NCBI RefSeq assembly: GCF_000760695.4
Contig: NZ_JHEG04000001.1
Coordinates: 1,249,834-1,313,833 of the forward strand
Length of the DNA stretch: 64,000 nt
DNA from: Tolypothrix bouteillei VB521301
GTDB lineage: Bacteria; Cyanobacteriota; Cyanobacteriia; Cyanobacteriales; Nostocaceae
Direction of reading: 5' to 3'
This document shows positions 41,900 to 51,557 of this stretch, piece by piece. The position numbers and the translations under genes were made by a program. Every line of letters begins with the position of its first letter. Within the stretch, counting starts at the first letter, position 1. The notes beneath the pieces are model-generated. The model was not told the DNA's origin. It did no database searches and saw nothing but the letters and a program-made list of their open reading frames with translations.

Positions 41900-44800
41900 A
41901 TGGTCAGCGATCTTGTCAGTATTCCCGGATATTGCATAACTGAAGAACTATACAATGGTTCGAGAACCTTAGTGTATCGTGGATACCGAGAAATTGACTC
42001 ATTAAGAGTAGCGATCAAACTACTGAAAAATTCTTATCCCACTTTTAACGAACTCTTATTATTTCGCAATCAGTACACCATCACTAAAAATCTTAACTCA
42101 CCTCTGATTGTCCAAACTTATAGCCTAGAACCATATCAAAATGGTTATGCGCTGGTAATGGAAGACTTTGGGGGGATTTCTTTGAAAGAATGGAGCCTCA
42201 AGGTAAAGCGTCTATCTCTAGAGGAATTTTTAGTGCTCGCGATCCGGCTGTGCAATACCTTAGATGTACTCTATCGGGAGCGCATTATTCATAAAGACAT
42301 TAAACCCAGCAATATTTTAATTAATCCCGAAACCAAAGAAGTTAAAATTATTGATTTTAGTATTGCATCTTTATTACCGAAAGAAAATCAAACACCGAGT
42401 AATTCTCATATCCTAGAAGGGACGCTCAGTTATATATCTCCAGAACAAACAGGTAGAATGAATCGCGGTATAGACTATCGTACAGATTTTTATTCTTTGG
42501 GTGTCACATTCTACGAATTACTGACAGGAAAGTTACCATTTTCAGCAACTGAGCCAATGGAGTTGATACATTCTCATATTGCCAAAATTGCACCCTCAGT
42601 ACATGAAATCGATTCAAAAATTCCATTAGTTATCTCAAAAATTATCAGAAAATTAATGGCGAAGAACGCGGAAGATAGATATCAGAGTGCTTTAGGACTG
42701 AGATTAGATTTAGAAAAGTGTTGGCATCAGCTACAAGAAACTGGTCGGATTTCAGATTTTGCAATCGCACAGATGGATGCATGCGAGCGCTTCATGATTC
42801 CCGATAAACTTTATGGACGAGAAACCGAAGTCTTGACTTTACTGGAAACATTTGAGCGAGTTAGCCTTGGTGCAACAGAGATGATTCTGGTAGCGGGTTG
42901 TTCCGGAATTGGAAAAACTGCAGTTGTCAGCGAAGTTCAGAAACCAATTGTGCGGCAACGCGGCTATTTCATCAAAGGAAAATATGACCAATTTCAAAGG
43001 AACATTCCTTTCGTTGGATTTGTACAAGCCTTTCGGGATTTAATGGGGCAATTGTTAAGCGAAAGTGATGTCCAACTAGAGCAATGGAAAAATAAGATTT
43101 TAGAGGCTGTGGGTGAAAATGGTCAGGTTATCATTGAAGTCATTCCCGAATTATCAAGAATTATTGGCAGCCAACCGCCAGTAGTGGAATTATCAGGAAC
43201 TGCGGCACAAAATCGCTTTAATTTATTGTTTCAAAAATTTACTCAAGTTTTTACGAGTGCAGAACACCCATTAGTGATTTTTTTAGATGATTTGCAATGG
43301 GCTGATTTAGCATCATTAAAGTTAATACAGTTATTAATGGCTGATACAGGTCATTTCTTGTTAATTGGTGCCTACCGTGATAACGAAATCAACCCAGCAC
43401 ATCCATTCATGTTGACTGTAAGCGAACTCCAAAAAACAAGAGCAAAGATTCAGACGATTACTCTAGCACCACTTAATAGAGAGCAAATCAATCAGTTAGT
43501 TGCCGAAACATTAAAATGTCAGGAAACTTTAGCATGGGAATTATCGCCATTGCTCTATCAAAAAACTCAAGGAAATCCGTTTTTTGCTACCCAGTTTCTC
43601 AAAGCATTGCATCAAGAAGAACTCATTCAATTTAATTTTGAGTTGGGCTGCTGGCAATGTGACATTGCACAAGTGACAACTCAAGCAGTCACAGATGACG
43701 TTGTTGCCTTTATGGCGTTGCAATTAGGAAAACTGCCAGCATCAACTCAACAGGTGTTGCAGCTAGCCGCTTGTATTGGCAATCAATTTGATATTGCAAC
43801 TTTGGCTATTGTCAGCCAACACTCAGAAGTAGAAACAGCTGCGACTTTGTGGAAAGCACTGCAAGAAGGGTTGATTGTACCGTTAAGTGATGTATATAAA
43901 TTTTATCAAACAGAAGCAGGCATTGGGTTGGTACCCAAACATGAGGAGAGCGCTCAACAAATAGCTAAATATAGGTTTTTACACGATAGAGTCCAGCAAG
44001 CAGCTTACTCCCTAATTGCTGACAACCAAAAACAGACAACACATTACCAAATCGGACAACTACTCCTGCAACAGATCTCCCCAGAAGCACTAGAAGAGCG
44101 GATTTTTGAAGTGGTGAATCAATTAAATCACGGAGTGAGTTTAATTAACCAACAAACACAACGAGAGCAACTCGCACAACTGAACCTCATCGCCTGTCGC
44201 AAAGCCAGAGCCGCTACCGCCTATCAAGCTGCGCGTGAATATGTTGCTGTGGGATTGTCCCTGTTGGGAGAACAAGCTTGGCAACACCATTATGAAATGA
44301 CCCTCGCCTTCCATGAATTAGCAGCAGAAGTGGCCATGCTATGTGGTGACTTTGAGGCGATGGAACAATTTATTGATGCTGTTATCGCCCAGGCGCACTC
44401 TTTACTTGAACAGGTTCATGTTTACTGCATTAGAATTCAATCTCATGCCTCCCAAAGTAAATTTTCCTCTGCGATCGCGATTTGCGAAACTATTTTGCAA
44501 CAACTAGGTGTAACGTTTCACACACCTACACCGACAGATATTCAACAGGCAATACAAGAGATTGAAGAACTCATTGCAGACAAGCAAATTGAAGATTTGG
44601 TTCATCTAAACGTGATGACCGAAGCAGAGAAATTGGCAATTCTCCAGGTTACCAGTAGCATTCTCTCAACAGCTCACATCATTGGCTCTCCATTGCTTCC
44701 ATTGCTAGTTTTGTTGTCGGTTAAACTATCTATTCAATACGGCAATACATCGGTATCAGCCTATACCTATGTAATGTATGGAATGGTTTTGTGTAATCTG

Positions 44801-47800
44801 GTCAACGATGTAGAGACAGCAGTCAAGTTTGGTCGGTTAGCTCTCCAGGTTGTCTATAAACTTGATGCCAAAGCGATTAAGCCCGAAGTATTAGCTGTGC
44901 TGGGAGGATTTCTCCTGCACCGCAAGTCTCATATAAAAGAAATGTTGCCACTAGCGCAAGAGGGTTACGCGATTGGACTGGAAGTTGGAAACTTGGAGTT
45001 CGCTGGAAATAATGCGATCAATTTTTGTAACAATTCTTTTTGGTGCAGTCAGCCGCTTGCCATCTTAGAGCAGGAGGCTCGCACATACAGCAATGGTTGT
45101 GCTCAACTGCACCATTTGGCATCAGCTAATCGCTGCCGAATCTTTTGGCAATCGGTGTTAAATCTGTTGGGTTGTGCAGAGCATCCTACCATTTTATCGG
45201 GTGAAGCCCTGCAAGAAACAGAATTTCTGCCAGTGCTGCTAGCTGCTAATGACTTGTTTGCCCTGTATTGTTTCTATGTGTCTAAGCTGATGCTTTGCTT
45301 TTTGTTTGGGGAAATTGAGCAAGCTAACAACCATGCACTCTTAGGCAGAAACTATTTAATTGCAGGTGCAGGATTTGTTGGTGAACCTGCATTTTATTTC
45401 TACGATTCTTTGATTGCTCTAGCACAGTTGAGTCAACCGTCAGATCACGGCTCGACGGTATTAGAGCGGGTAGCGCAAAACCAAACGCAGTTACAGTACT
45501 GGGCGCACTATGCTCCGATGAATCACCAGCATAAAGTTGACTTAGTTGAAGCCGAAAAATGTCGCGTATTAGGACAAATAGCACAAGCGATTGAGCTATA
45601 CGATAAGGCAATCTCTGGAGCCAAATCCAACGAATACACTCAGGAAGAAGCTTTAGCTAATGAACTAGCGGCAAAGTTTTACCTGGGGTGGGGTAAACAG
45701 CGCATTGCTCGGGAATACATGACCCAAGCCTATTATGACTATGCCCGATGGGGTGCAAAAGCCAAGGTTGCTGACTTGGAACGCCGCTATCCCCAACTGC
45801 TGGCTCCTATATTACAGCAAACACGTTCTTCCGTCTCACTTCACGAAACTATATCCGCATTGGGGAGCGCCATATCCACTAGTTCCGCTACTTCTAGCAA
45901 CAGTGTCTCAGATCTCCTAGATTTAAAAGCGATTCTCAAAGCTTCCCAAACTCTCTCAAGTGAAATCGAACTCGAAAAACTGCTGTCATCGTTGCTTTCT
46001 ATCGTCATTGAAAATGCGGGAGCCGAGAAGTGTGTGTTAATGCTCTTGCAAAATAATCACCTGCTAATTAAAGGATCGATTACCCAGGGGAGGGAGCCAG
46101 TAGTATTCGAGCACCTTGTGGTTGAGGACACTCAAGAGGTTCCCTTGAAACTGATTTACAAAGTCAAGCACAACAGGCAGACTGTTGTGCTCCATAATGC
46201 AATGGCAGATCCAACTTTAGCCAACGACCCGTATATCATTCGTCAGCAGCCTAAAAGTATCTTGTGTGGCCCGATTTTGCATCAAGGGAAGTTGATGGGC
46301 ATTTTATATTTAGAAAATAATTTAGCAAAGGAAGCGTTTACAAACAATTGCGTCGAACTCCTGAATTTACTTTGCACTCAAGCTGCTATTTCTTTAGAAA
46401 ATGCCAAACTATTCTATGAAAGCAAACAAGCTGAAATCAAGCTCCAGCAAAGTAACGCTTTCCTAGAGGCGCAACGTGAATCTTCTCTGGATGGAATCTT
46501 GGTTGTTGATAAAGACCGACAAATCAGTTCTTATAATCAGGGTTTTCTAGATCTATGGAGAGTTCCACCAGAACTTAGGAATACCCGTGACGATCGCGCA
46601 ATGCTGGCATTTGTTGTTGAGAAAGTTGCCGATCCACAAGCCTTTTTAGACCGAGTTCTCTACTTATACGAGCATATTAATGAATCAAGCCACTGTGAAC
46701 TGCTCCTGAAAGATGGACGAACGATCGAACGGACATCGGTTCCTGTAAACTCTGGGAATCAAGAAAACTGGGGGCGGATTTGGTATTTCCGGGATATTAG
46801 CGATCGCAAACAAACCGAAGCGGCTCTGCAACAGAAAGAACAATTTCTCCGCAGTATTTACGATGGATCTGAAATACTCATTATTGTGACAGATGTGATG
46901 GAAGATGGCAGTTTTCGCTATGCCGGATTGAATCCTACTGCAGAAAAGATATGCGGAGTTCGTGAGATTGATGTTTTAGGAAAAACGCCCTTTGAAGTTT
47001 ATGGGGAAGAAGTAGGGAGAGCTATCGAAAACATCTTGGTTGATTGTGTAGAAAGTAGGATACCCATTTCCACAGAAAATTTGTTAACCATGAAGGGCGA
47101 GGAAAAATGGTTCCTGGCGACCCACAACCCGCTCAAAAACGAAAACGGACAGATTTGCCGAATTATTACAACAACGATTGATATTAGCGATCGCAAACGA
47201 GCAGAACTTGCCTTACAACAAAAATCACTGGAATTAGAACACGCATTACACAACTTGCAAAACGCCCAATTACAAATTGTCCAAAGTGAGAAAATGTCTG
47301 CTTTGGGTAATTTAGTTGCTGGTGTCGCTCACGAAATGAATAATCCTTTAGGTTTTATTGCTGCTAGTATTAAACAAGCTAAACCAATGTTTACTGATAT
47401 TGTCGAGCACTTGAAACTCTATCAAGAAACTTTCCCCGATTCGAGCGAGCCAATTCTCGTTCATGCTGAAGAAATTGACTTGGAATATAGTTTAGAAGAC
47501 TTACCCAAAATGCTTGATTCCATGTCTATAGCATGTGACAGATTAAAAAACATCAGCACGAGTCTCCGCACTTTCTCTCGTGCCGATCGAGACTATAAAG
47601 TACCATTTAACATTCATCAAGGTATAGATAGCACGATTTTAATTTTGAAGCATCGTCTCAAAGCAAATGAACAACATCCATTAATTGAAGTTGTCACTAA
47701 CTATGGTAATGTACCTCAAATTGAATGTTTTCCCGGTCAGTTAAATCAGGTATTTATGAATATTTTAGCGAATGCTATTGATGCTTTAGAAGAATCTAAC

Positions 47801-48109
47801 AATGGACGCACTTTGACAGAAATTCAAGCAAGTCCAAACCGAATTAAAATTACAACTTCAGTCGAAAATAATATAGTAAAAATTGCTATTGCTGATAATG
47901 GCAAGGGAATGAGTGAAGAAGTTCAACAAAAAATATTCGACCATTCATTTACTACGAAAGCTGTGGGGAAAGGAACGGGGTTGGGGTTGGCGATCGCCCG
48001 TCAAATCGTTGAAGAAACCCATGGTGGTAAATTGTATTGTTACTCAGTTTTAGGTGAAGGCACAGAATTTACCATTACCTTACCAACTACATTAGCGCCA
48101 ACCAGTTGA
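41900..48109 (+). CDS. trifunctional Ser/Thr kinase / AAA ATPase / sensor histidine kinase
   Basis: A 2069-residue signalling protein of the type common in heterocystous cyanobacteria. Order: Ser/Thr kinase domain (about 8-285, IHKDIKPSNILIN with catalytic Asp, IIDFSIAS, GTLSYISPEQTGRMNRGID), AAA_16-like ATPase (about 300-600, CSGIGKTA, LVIFLDDLQWAD), a long helical/TPR-like region (about 690-1300), GAF domain (about 1365-1510), two PAS domains (about 1530-1640 and 1655-1770), then a histidine kinase with phospho-acceptor His1811 (VAGVAHEMNNPLG), N box (NILANAIDALEE) and G boxes (DNGKGM, GTGLGLAIARQIVEE). No response regulator is next to it. Ligand and target are unknown. A fragment of its 3' end is duplicated at about 50042. 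Confidence 0.93.
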   Translation: MVSDLVSIPGYCITEELYNGSRTLVYRGYREIDSLRVAIKLLKNSYPTFNELLLFRNQYTITKNLNSPLIVQTYSLEPYQNGYALVMEDFGGISLKEWSLKVKRLSLEEFLVLAIRLCNTLDVLYRERIIHKDIKPSNILINPETKEVKIIDFSIASLLPKENQTPSNSHILEGTLSYISPEQTGRMNRGIDYRTDFYSLGVTFYELLTGKLPFSATEPMELIHSHIAKIAPSVHEIDSKIPLVISKIIRKLMAKNAEDRYQSALGLRLDLEKCWHQLQETGRISDFAIAQMDACERFMIPDKLYGRETEVLTLLETFERVSLGATEMILVAGCSGIGKTAVVSEVQKPIVRQRGYFIKGKYDQFQRNIPFVGFVQAFRDLMGQLLSESDVQLEQWKNKILEAVGENGQVIIEVIPELSRIIGSQPPVVELSGTAAQNRFNLLFQKFTQVFTSAEHPLVIFLDDLQWADLASLKLIQLLMADTGHFLLIGAYRDNEINPAHPFMLTVSELQKTRAKIQTITLAPLNREQINQLVAETLKCQETLAWELSPLLYQKTQGNPFFATQFLKALHQEELIQFNFELGCWQCDIAQVTTQAVTDDVVAFMALQLGKLPASTQQVLQLAACIGNQFDIATLAIVSQHSEVETAATLWKALQEGLIVPLSDVYKFYQTEAGIGLVPKHEESAQQIAKYRFLHDRVQQAAYSLIADNQKQTTHYQIGQLLLQQISPEALEERIFEVVNQLNHGVSLINQQTQREQLAQLNLIACRKARAATAYQAAREYVAVGLSLLGEQAWQHHYEMTLAFHELAAEVAMLCGDFEAMEQFIDAVIAQAHSLLEQVHVYCIRIQSHASQSKFSSAIAICETILQQLGVTFHTPTPTDIQQAIQEIEELIADKQIEDLVHLNVMTEAEKLAILQVTSSILSTAHIIGSPLLPLLVLLSVKLSIQYGNTSVSAYTYVMYGMVLCNLVNDVETAVKFGRLALQVVYKLDAKAIKPEVLAVLGGFLLHRKSHIKEMLPLAQEGYAIGLEVGNLEFAGNNAINFCNNSFWCSQPLAILEQEARTYSNGCAQLHHLASANRCRIFWQSVLNLLGCAEHPTILSGEALQETEFLPVLLAANDLFALYCFYVSKLMLCFLFGEIEQANNHALLGRNYLIAGAGFVGEPAFYFYDSLIALAQLSQPSDHGSTVLERVAQNQTQLQYWAHYAPMNHQHKVDLVEAEKCRVLGQIAQAIELYDKAISGAKSNEYTQEEALANELAAKFYLGWGKQRIAREYMTQAYYDYARWGAKAKVADLERRYPQLLAPILQQTRSSVSLHETISALGSAISTSSATSSNSVSDLLDLKAILKASQTLSSEIELEKLLSSLLSIVIENAGAEKCVLMLLQNNHLLIKGSITQGREPVVFEHLVVEDTQEVPLKLIYKVKHNRQTVVLHNAMADPTLANDPYIIRQQPKSILCGPILHQGKLMGILYLENNLAKEAFTNNCVELLNLLCTQAAISLENAKLFYESKQAEIKLQQSNAFLEAQRESSLDGILVVDKDRQISSYNQGFLDLWRVPPELRNTRDDRAMLAFVVEKVADPQAFLDRVLYLYEHINESSHCELLLKDGRTIERTSVPVNSGNQENWGRIWYFRDISDRKQTEAALQQKEQFLRSIYDGSEILIIVTDVMEDGSFRYAGLNPTAEKICGVREIDVLGKTPFEVYGEEVGRAIENILVDCVESRIPISTENLLTMKGEEKWFLATHNPLKNENGQICRIITTTIDISDRKRAELALQQKSLELEHALHNLQNAQLQIVQSEKMSALGNLVAGVAHEMNNPLGFIAASIKQAKPMFTDIVEHLKLYQETFPDSSEPILVHAEEIDLEYSLEDLPKMLDSMSIACDRLKNISTSLRTFSRADRDYKVPFNIHQGIDSTILILKHRLKANEQHPLIEVVTNYGNVPQIECFPGQLNQVFMNILANAIDALEESNNGRTLTEIQASPNRIKITTSVENNIVKIAIADNGKGMSEEVQQKIFDHSFTTKAVGKGTGLGLAIARQIVEETHGGKLYCYSVLGEGTEFTITLPTTLAPTS

Positions 48110-48158
48110 GTTTCCCTCTAACTTTCCGACTTATTTCACCCACTATTTACAAATTTTT

Positions 48159-49988
48159 ATGTCACCGTTAACAGAAGCACTCAACAGAATTGAAACTTGG
48201 TTTGTAAAAAACCAGCCTGAATTTGCTTTGGGTTTACAGCCAGGATTAACTCGCGAACAAATAGACGCATTGCTCGTGAATTTTCCATTTCGACTTCCAG
48301 AAGAACTCTACGAATTCTACGGTTGGCATAACGGTTGTACGAGCTTTGGCTACATAATTCCTTACTACGATAATTTTTTCTTTTTAGAAGAAGTTTTGAG
48401 GGATTATCAATACTGGTTGAGTTGGGACTGGTGGAACCCACACTGGCTACCAATATTGGATGGTAATGGTGATTATAGGTATGCTGTTGTTGTAGGCGAG
48501 GAAGCAGCTCCTGTTTGGTACATCGATCCAGAGGGCTGTACGAAAGAAATTCGTTGGGACAGCCTGACTGATTTAATGTTAGCAACAGCAGAGTGTTACG
48601 ATACAAGCGCTTATTATCTTAATGAAGAGGGATATTTGGAGGAAGATCGGCAAAAGATTGCGGAGATTCAGCGCAAACATAACTATCGCGTAACTCAGCA
48701 AATTAACCCAGATGAATCTTACAATTCCTATCCTCCAACAGCGGCAAGTCAAGTTAATCTATCCGATCCAAATGCCTTGGAACAGCTAACACAAGCTCTG
48801 CAGGCATCACCTTTAAGCCCTGATGCTACTACTTTGCAAGCTATGGCGGCTAAGACTTTAGATAATCTTGCCAATCTAGGTTTATTTCAGGAAATAGGAG
48901 CTCAGCCACTGATTTCTTCTTTACAAAACATCATATACGATGGTGCAGGTCATGCTCTAGCAGCACAAAAGTTGGGTGAATTGGGAGATAGAAGGGCTGT
49001 TGAGCCACTTTTACAAGCTTTAAAAGATCGTTCTAGCGAAGTCAGGGCGAAGGCAATTGAAGCATTGGTGAAATTGGGCGCAAATCAAGCCGTCGATCCG
49101 CTAATTGCGTGCTTGCAAGACTCAGACTTTTTTGTACGTGTTAAAGCAGCATGGGGACTTGCAGAACTAGGAGATGTTAAAGCTATCGAACCTTTAATCG
49201 AGGCATTGAGACAAGAAAATCAGTCTACAGCTTGCAGTGCGATCGCTACAGCACTTGGAAAGTTTGCAGATCCTAGAGCGATCGCTCCCCTCATTGAAGT
49301 TTTACGTAGTAACGGTCAAAATCTCACAAATGCATTTAGCTTCCATCGTGTCAGAGTTTCTTTAGTAAATGCATTAAGTTTGATTGAAGATAGCAAAACA
49401 ACAAATGCTTTGGTTGAGGTTTTGAGAGATCGACAGAGCCTTTTACAAGCTCAAGGAAGTTCCTGGCAAGAATTGATACAAGTAACTCAGCTTTGTGTAA
49501 AAACGCTCTTAAAACGCCAGCATTCCGAGTTGATGGAAATTTTGACTCAGTTGCTTCAGGATTCCGAGAGGGATATTCGCTCTCATACTCTTTTAGCATT
49601 AGCTTACATCTCAGATGCACAAATAGTAGATTTGCTCATCTTAGGATTAGCAGATGACGATGTTTTGTTGCGTCAAGCAGCAATTCAATCTTTAGGGGAA
49701 CGACGGGATTTAAGGGCAGTTGAACCCTTGATTCGTCTTCTAAAAGACGTTAATGCGGATGTCCGTTTGGAGGTAATTCAAGCTCTAGAAAATCTGAACG
49801 ATTTAAGAGTTGTAGATGCTCTCATTGGGATGTTAAATGATGATAATCCTAATGTTCGTTCTGGAACAGCTTTAGCTCTGGGTAATCTTGGAAATTCAAG
49901 AGCAGTTGAACCGCTTAACCAATGTTTGGAGGATGAAAGCTCTATCGTTCGCAAAATGGTTCAAGAGGCTTTAAACAAACTTTCCTAG
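48159..49988 (+). CDS. SMI1/KNR4 domain plus HEAT-repeat protein
   Basis: A 609-residue protein. Residues 1-160 are an SMI1/KNR4 domain (ALGLQPGLTREQIDALLVNF, LPEELYEFYGWHNG, WLPILDGNGDYRYAVV), best known as an immunity or regulatory module in toxin systems and in fungal cell-wall control. Residues 260-609 are HEAT repeats of PBS-lyase type (RAVEPLLQALKDRSSEVRAK, QAVDPLIACLQDSDFFVRVK, and so on), a protein-binding solenoid. It starts 49 bases after the kinase gene and could be its partner. The 3' end is duplicated as a fragment at 62328-62498. Confidence 0.87.
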   Translation: MSPLTEALNRIETWFVKNQPEFALGLQPGLTREQIDALLVNFPFRLPEELYEFYGWHNGCTSFGYIIPYYDNFFFLEEVLRDYQYWLSWDWWNPHWLPILDGNGDYRYAVVVGEEAAPVWYIDPEGCTKEIRWDSLTDLMLATAECYDTSAYYLNEEGYLEEDRQKIAEIQRKHNYRVTQQINPDESYNSYPPTAASQVNLSDPNALEQLTQALQASPLSPDATTLQAMAAKTLDNLANLGLFQEIGAQPLISSLQNIIYDGAGHALAAQKLGELGDRRAVEPLLQALKDRSSEVRAKAIEALVKLGANQAVDPLIACLQDSDFFVRVKAAWGLAELGDVKAIEPLIEALRQENQSTACSAIATALGKFADPRAIAPLIEVLRSNGQNLTNAFSFHRVRVSLVNALSLIEDSKTTNALVEVLRDRQSLLQAQGSSWQELIQVTQLCVKTLLKRQHSELMEILTQLLQDSERDIRSHTLLALAYISDAQIVDLLILGLADDDVLLRQAAIQSLGERRDLRAVEPLIRLLKDVNADVRLEVIQALENLNDLRVVDALIGMLNDDNPNVRSGTALALGNLGNSRAVEPLNQCLEDESSIVRKMVQEALNKLS

Positions 49989-50036
49989 TTATATCGCAAT
50001 CCGGTTCAGATAAGACTCGATCCCCCCTAGCCCCCC

Positions 50037-50263
50037 TTTCGATCGCGGGGTTGGGGTTGGCGATCGCCCGTCAAATTGTTGAAGAAACTTGTTGAAGAAA
50101 CCTACGGTGGTAAATTGTTTTGTTACTCGGTTGTAGGTGAAGGCACAGAATTTACCATTACCTTACCAACTACATTAGCGCCAACCAGTTGAGTTTCCTT
50201 CTCGCTTTCCAACTTATTTCACCCACCATTTACAAATTTTTATGTCACCGTTAACAGAAGCGC
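50037..50263 (+). pseudogene. duplicated fragment: end of kinase gene and start of SMI1-HEAT gene
   Basis: From about 50042 the sequence repeats 47976-48183 with scattered changes and a short internal duplication (GTTGAAGAAACTT repeated). It covers the last G box codons of the histidine kinase, its stop, the spacer and the first codons of the SMI1-HEAT gene (ATGTCACCGTTAACAGAAGC). It has no start, so it is a dead remnant. Confidence 0.85.
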
Positions 50264-50321
50264 TAGAACCCCACTACCTGTAGTATCTCCCCAAGGTATT
50301 GGGAAAGTTGTCTGAGTGATG

Positions 50322-50350
50322 CTTAACTGTCTTAATTGTCCTTGCATTTT
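50322..50350 (+). promoter_or_regulatory. CTTAACTGT element, copy 1
   Basis: CTTAACTGT-CTTAATTGT-CCTTGCATTTT, about 125 bases before the first TerB gene. The same pattern recurs at 53427, 58403 and 62116. Confidence 0.45.
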
Positions 50351-50473
50351 GATTGAAAGTCGGAGATATTAAGAAGCACAAAGCTTAGTATTACCTATTC
50401 TCAGTATTCTTCTGTAAGCACTAGCTTGAACAAAAAATTTTCCTAGCTTCTTAAGATCTTAGGAACGAAACTC

Positions 50474-50956
50474 ATGTCTGATATCAAAAAAATTGGTTCA
50501 TCTTGGATAATGAATTGGTTCTTTGGTTTTAACCAAACTCCTACAAATGAAGATAGTAATATTTATATGAAATCTGTTTTATGCTGTGCTAAAGCAGATG
50601 GAGTTCTCTCACCAGAAGAAAAGGATTGGGCGCTTGGATTCTGTGCGTCTTGGGGAGTTGAAGACTGGGTAATTGAAGAGCTAAAAGCATATGAAGCAAA
50701 TGAAGATATAGAAGATGTCATTGCTCGCTCTCCTCAAGTATCAATGGCACAAAGAGATATACTTCTCACTGCAATTTGGGCTTGTGCTGCTGATGGAGAA
50801 TCTCATGAAAAAGAAAAAGCGAAAATTCGACAAATGGCTTCTATTTTAGGCGTAACAGAAGACGTAGTAGAGCAGTTAGAGCAGCTACAAAAAGAAGAAT
50901 CAGTATTACGACAAAAGCGTCTTAAACTCTTATATCCTCAAAAAAGCCCTTATTAA
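50474..50956 (+). CDS. TerB-like protein
   Basis: A 160-residue helical protein with the TerB pattern: YMKSVLCCAKADGVLSPEEK then WALGFCASWG, and a second half-repeat QRDILLTAIWACAADGESHEK with the acidic ADG/DGE metal-binding-like turns. TerB-type proteins sit near membranes in tellurite-resistance and stress or conflict systems; the exact role is unclear. It is about 80% like the protein at 53545. A terminator hairpin follows, so it is a single-gene unit. Confidence 0.8.
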   Translation: MSDIKKIGSSWIMNWFFGFNQTPTNEDSNIYMKSVLCCAKADGVLSPEEKDWALGFCASWGVEDWVIEELKAYEANEDIEDVIARSPQVSMAQRDILLTAIWACAADGESHEKEKAKIRQMASILGVTEDVVEQLEQLQKEESVLRQKRLKLLYPQKSPY

Positions 50957-50993
50957 CAATTCAGGTTTACTACTGATTGAGGTATGATTTGTG

Positions 50994-51020
50994 AAAACAC
51001 GCTATTTGAGACGTGTTTTT
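50994..51020 (+). terminator. rho-independent terminator after the first TerB gene
   Basis: Perfect 8-base stem AAAACACG (50994-51001) and CGTGTTTT (51012-51019) with a 10-base loop, followed by a short T/A-rich tail. Confidence 0.65.
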
Positions 51021-51108
51021 ATAAATTATATCTGAATTAGCAATGCCATTTTTCTTCCATTGGGAAGATAGAAAAAGATTTTTTGTATAAACCGAACTAG
51101 GAGGAAAA

Positions 51109-51540
51109 TTGCAAGTTTCAAAGATATATGCAAAACTTAACGAGAGTTTAACAAAGGGTTGGGAAGATTTTAATAGCAGCGTAGAATTCAATTTATTTTA
51201 TGAGTTTTTTCAATTTCTTTTGCAAGCAGGATTTGACGAAAGCCATTACAGAAAGTTTATTCCTAACCCAGCTTATGATAATGCTGCTAAAATAATTGGA
51301 AAGCATTTTTTAGCTACAGCAAGGCAGTTTGAAATTTGCTTTGACGAGATTTTCCCTGGCAATTTTTCCATGTCAAAGGAAGATGATAGAGAAGGTGTCG
51401 CGATCCGGGTGTTTTATTTAACTGCTTTTTATCAAAATCAACCTTTATGTCTTTTTGTAATTAAATTTTCTCACGATCGCGAAAAGTTCGGATTTCCCCT
51501 ACCACCAGAATTAGAGATAGTAAAATTGTACGAAGTTTAA
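51109..51540 (+). CDS. hypothetical protein with TTG start
   Basis: A 143-residue soluble protein, unrecognised. A very good ribosome-binding site, AGGAGG at 51098-51103, stands 5 bases before a TTG at 51109, which is therefore taken as the start. The sequence is rich in aromatic residues (VEFNLFYEFFQFLLQAGFDE, VFYLTAFYQNQPLCLFVIKF) and may form a compact alpha/beta domain. It ends 17 bases before the MscS-type channel gene, so the two are probably cotranscribed. Confidence 0.7.
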   Translation: MQVSKIYAKLNESLTKGWEDFNSSVEFNLFYEFFQFLLQAGFDESHYRKFIPNPAYDNAAKIIGKHFLATARQFEICFDEIFPGNFSMSKEDDREGVAIRVFYLTAFYQNQPLCLFVIKFSHDREKFGFPLPPELEIVKLYEV

Positions 51541-51557
51541 TAATTTATACTCAAAAG

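Larger units (their letters stand above)
49989..50473. other. intergenic region with repeats and gene remnant
   Basis: Holds a C-rich interspersed repeat (CCCCCCTAGCCCCCCTTT, about 50022-50039), the duplicated kinase/SMI1 fragment, and the CTTAACTGT element at 50322-50350 before the first TerB gene. No independent gene is seen. Confidence 0.6.
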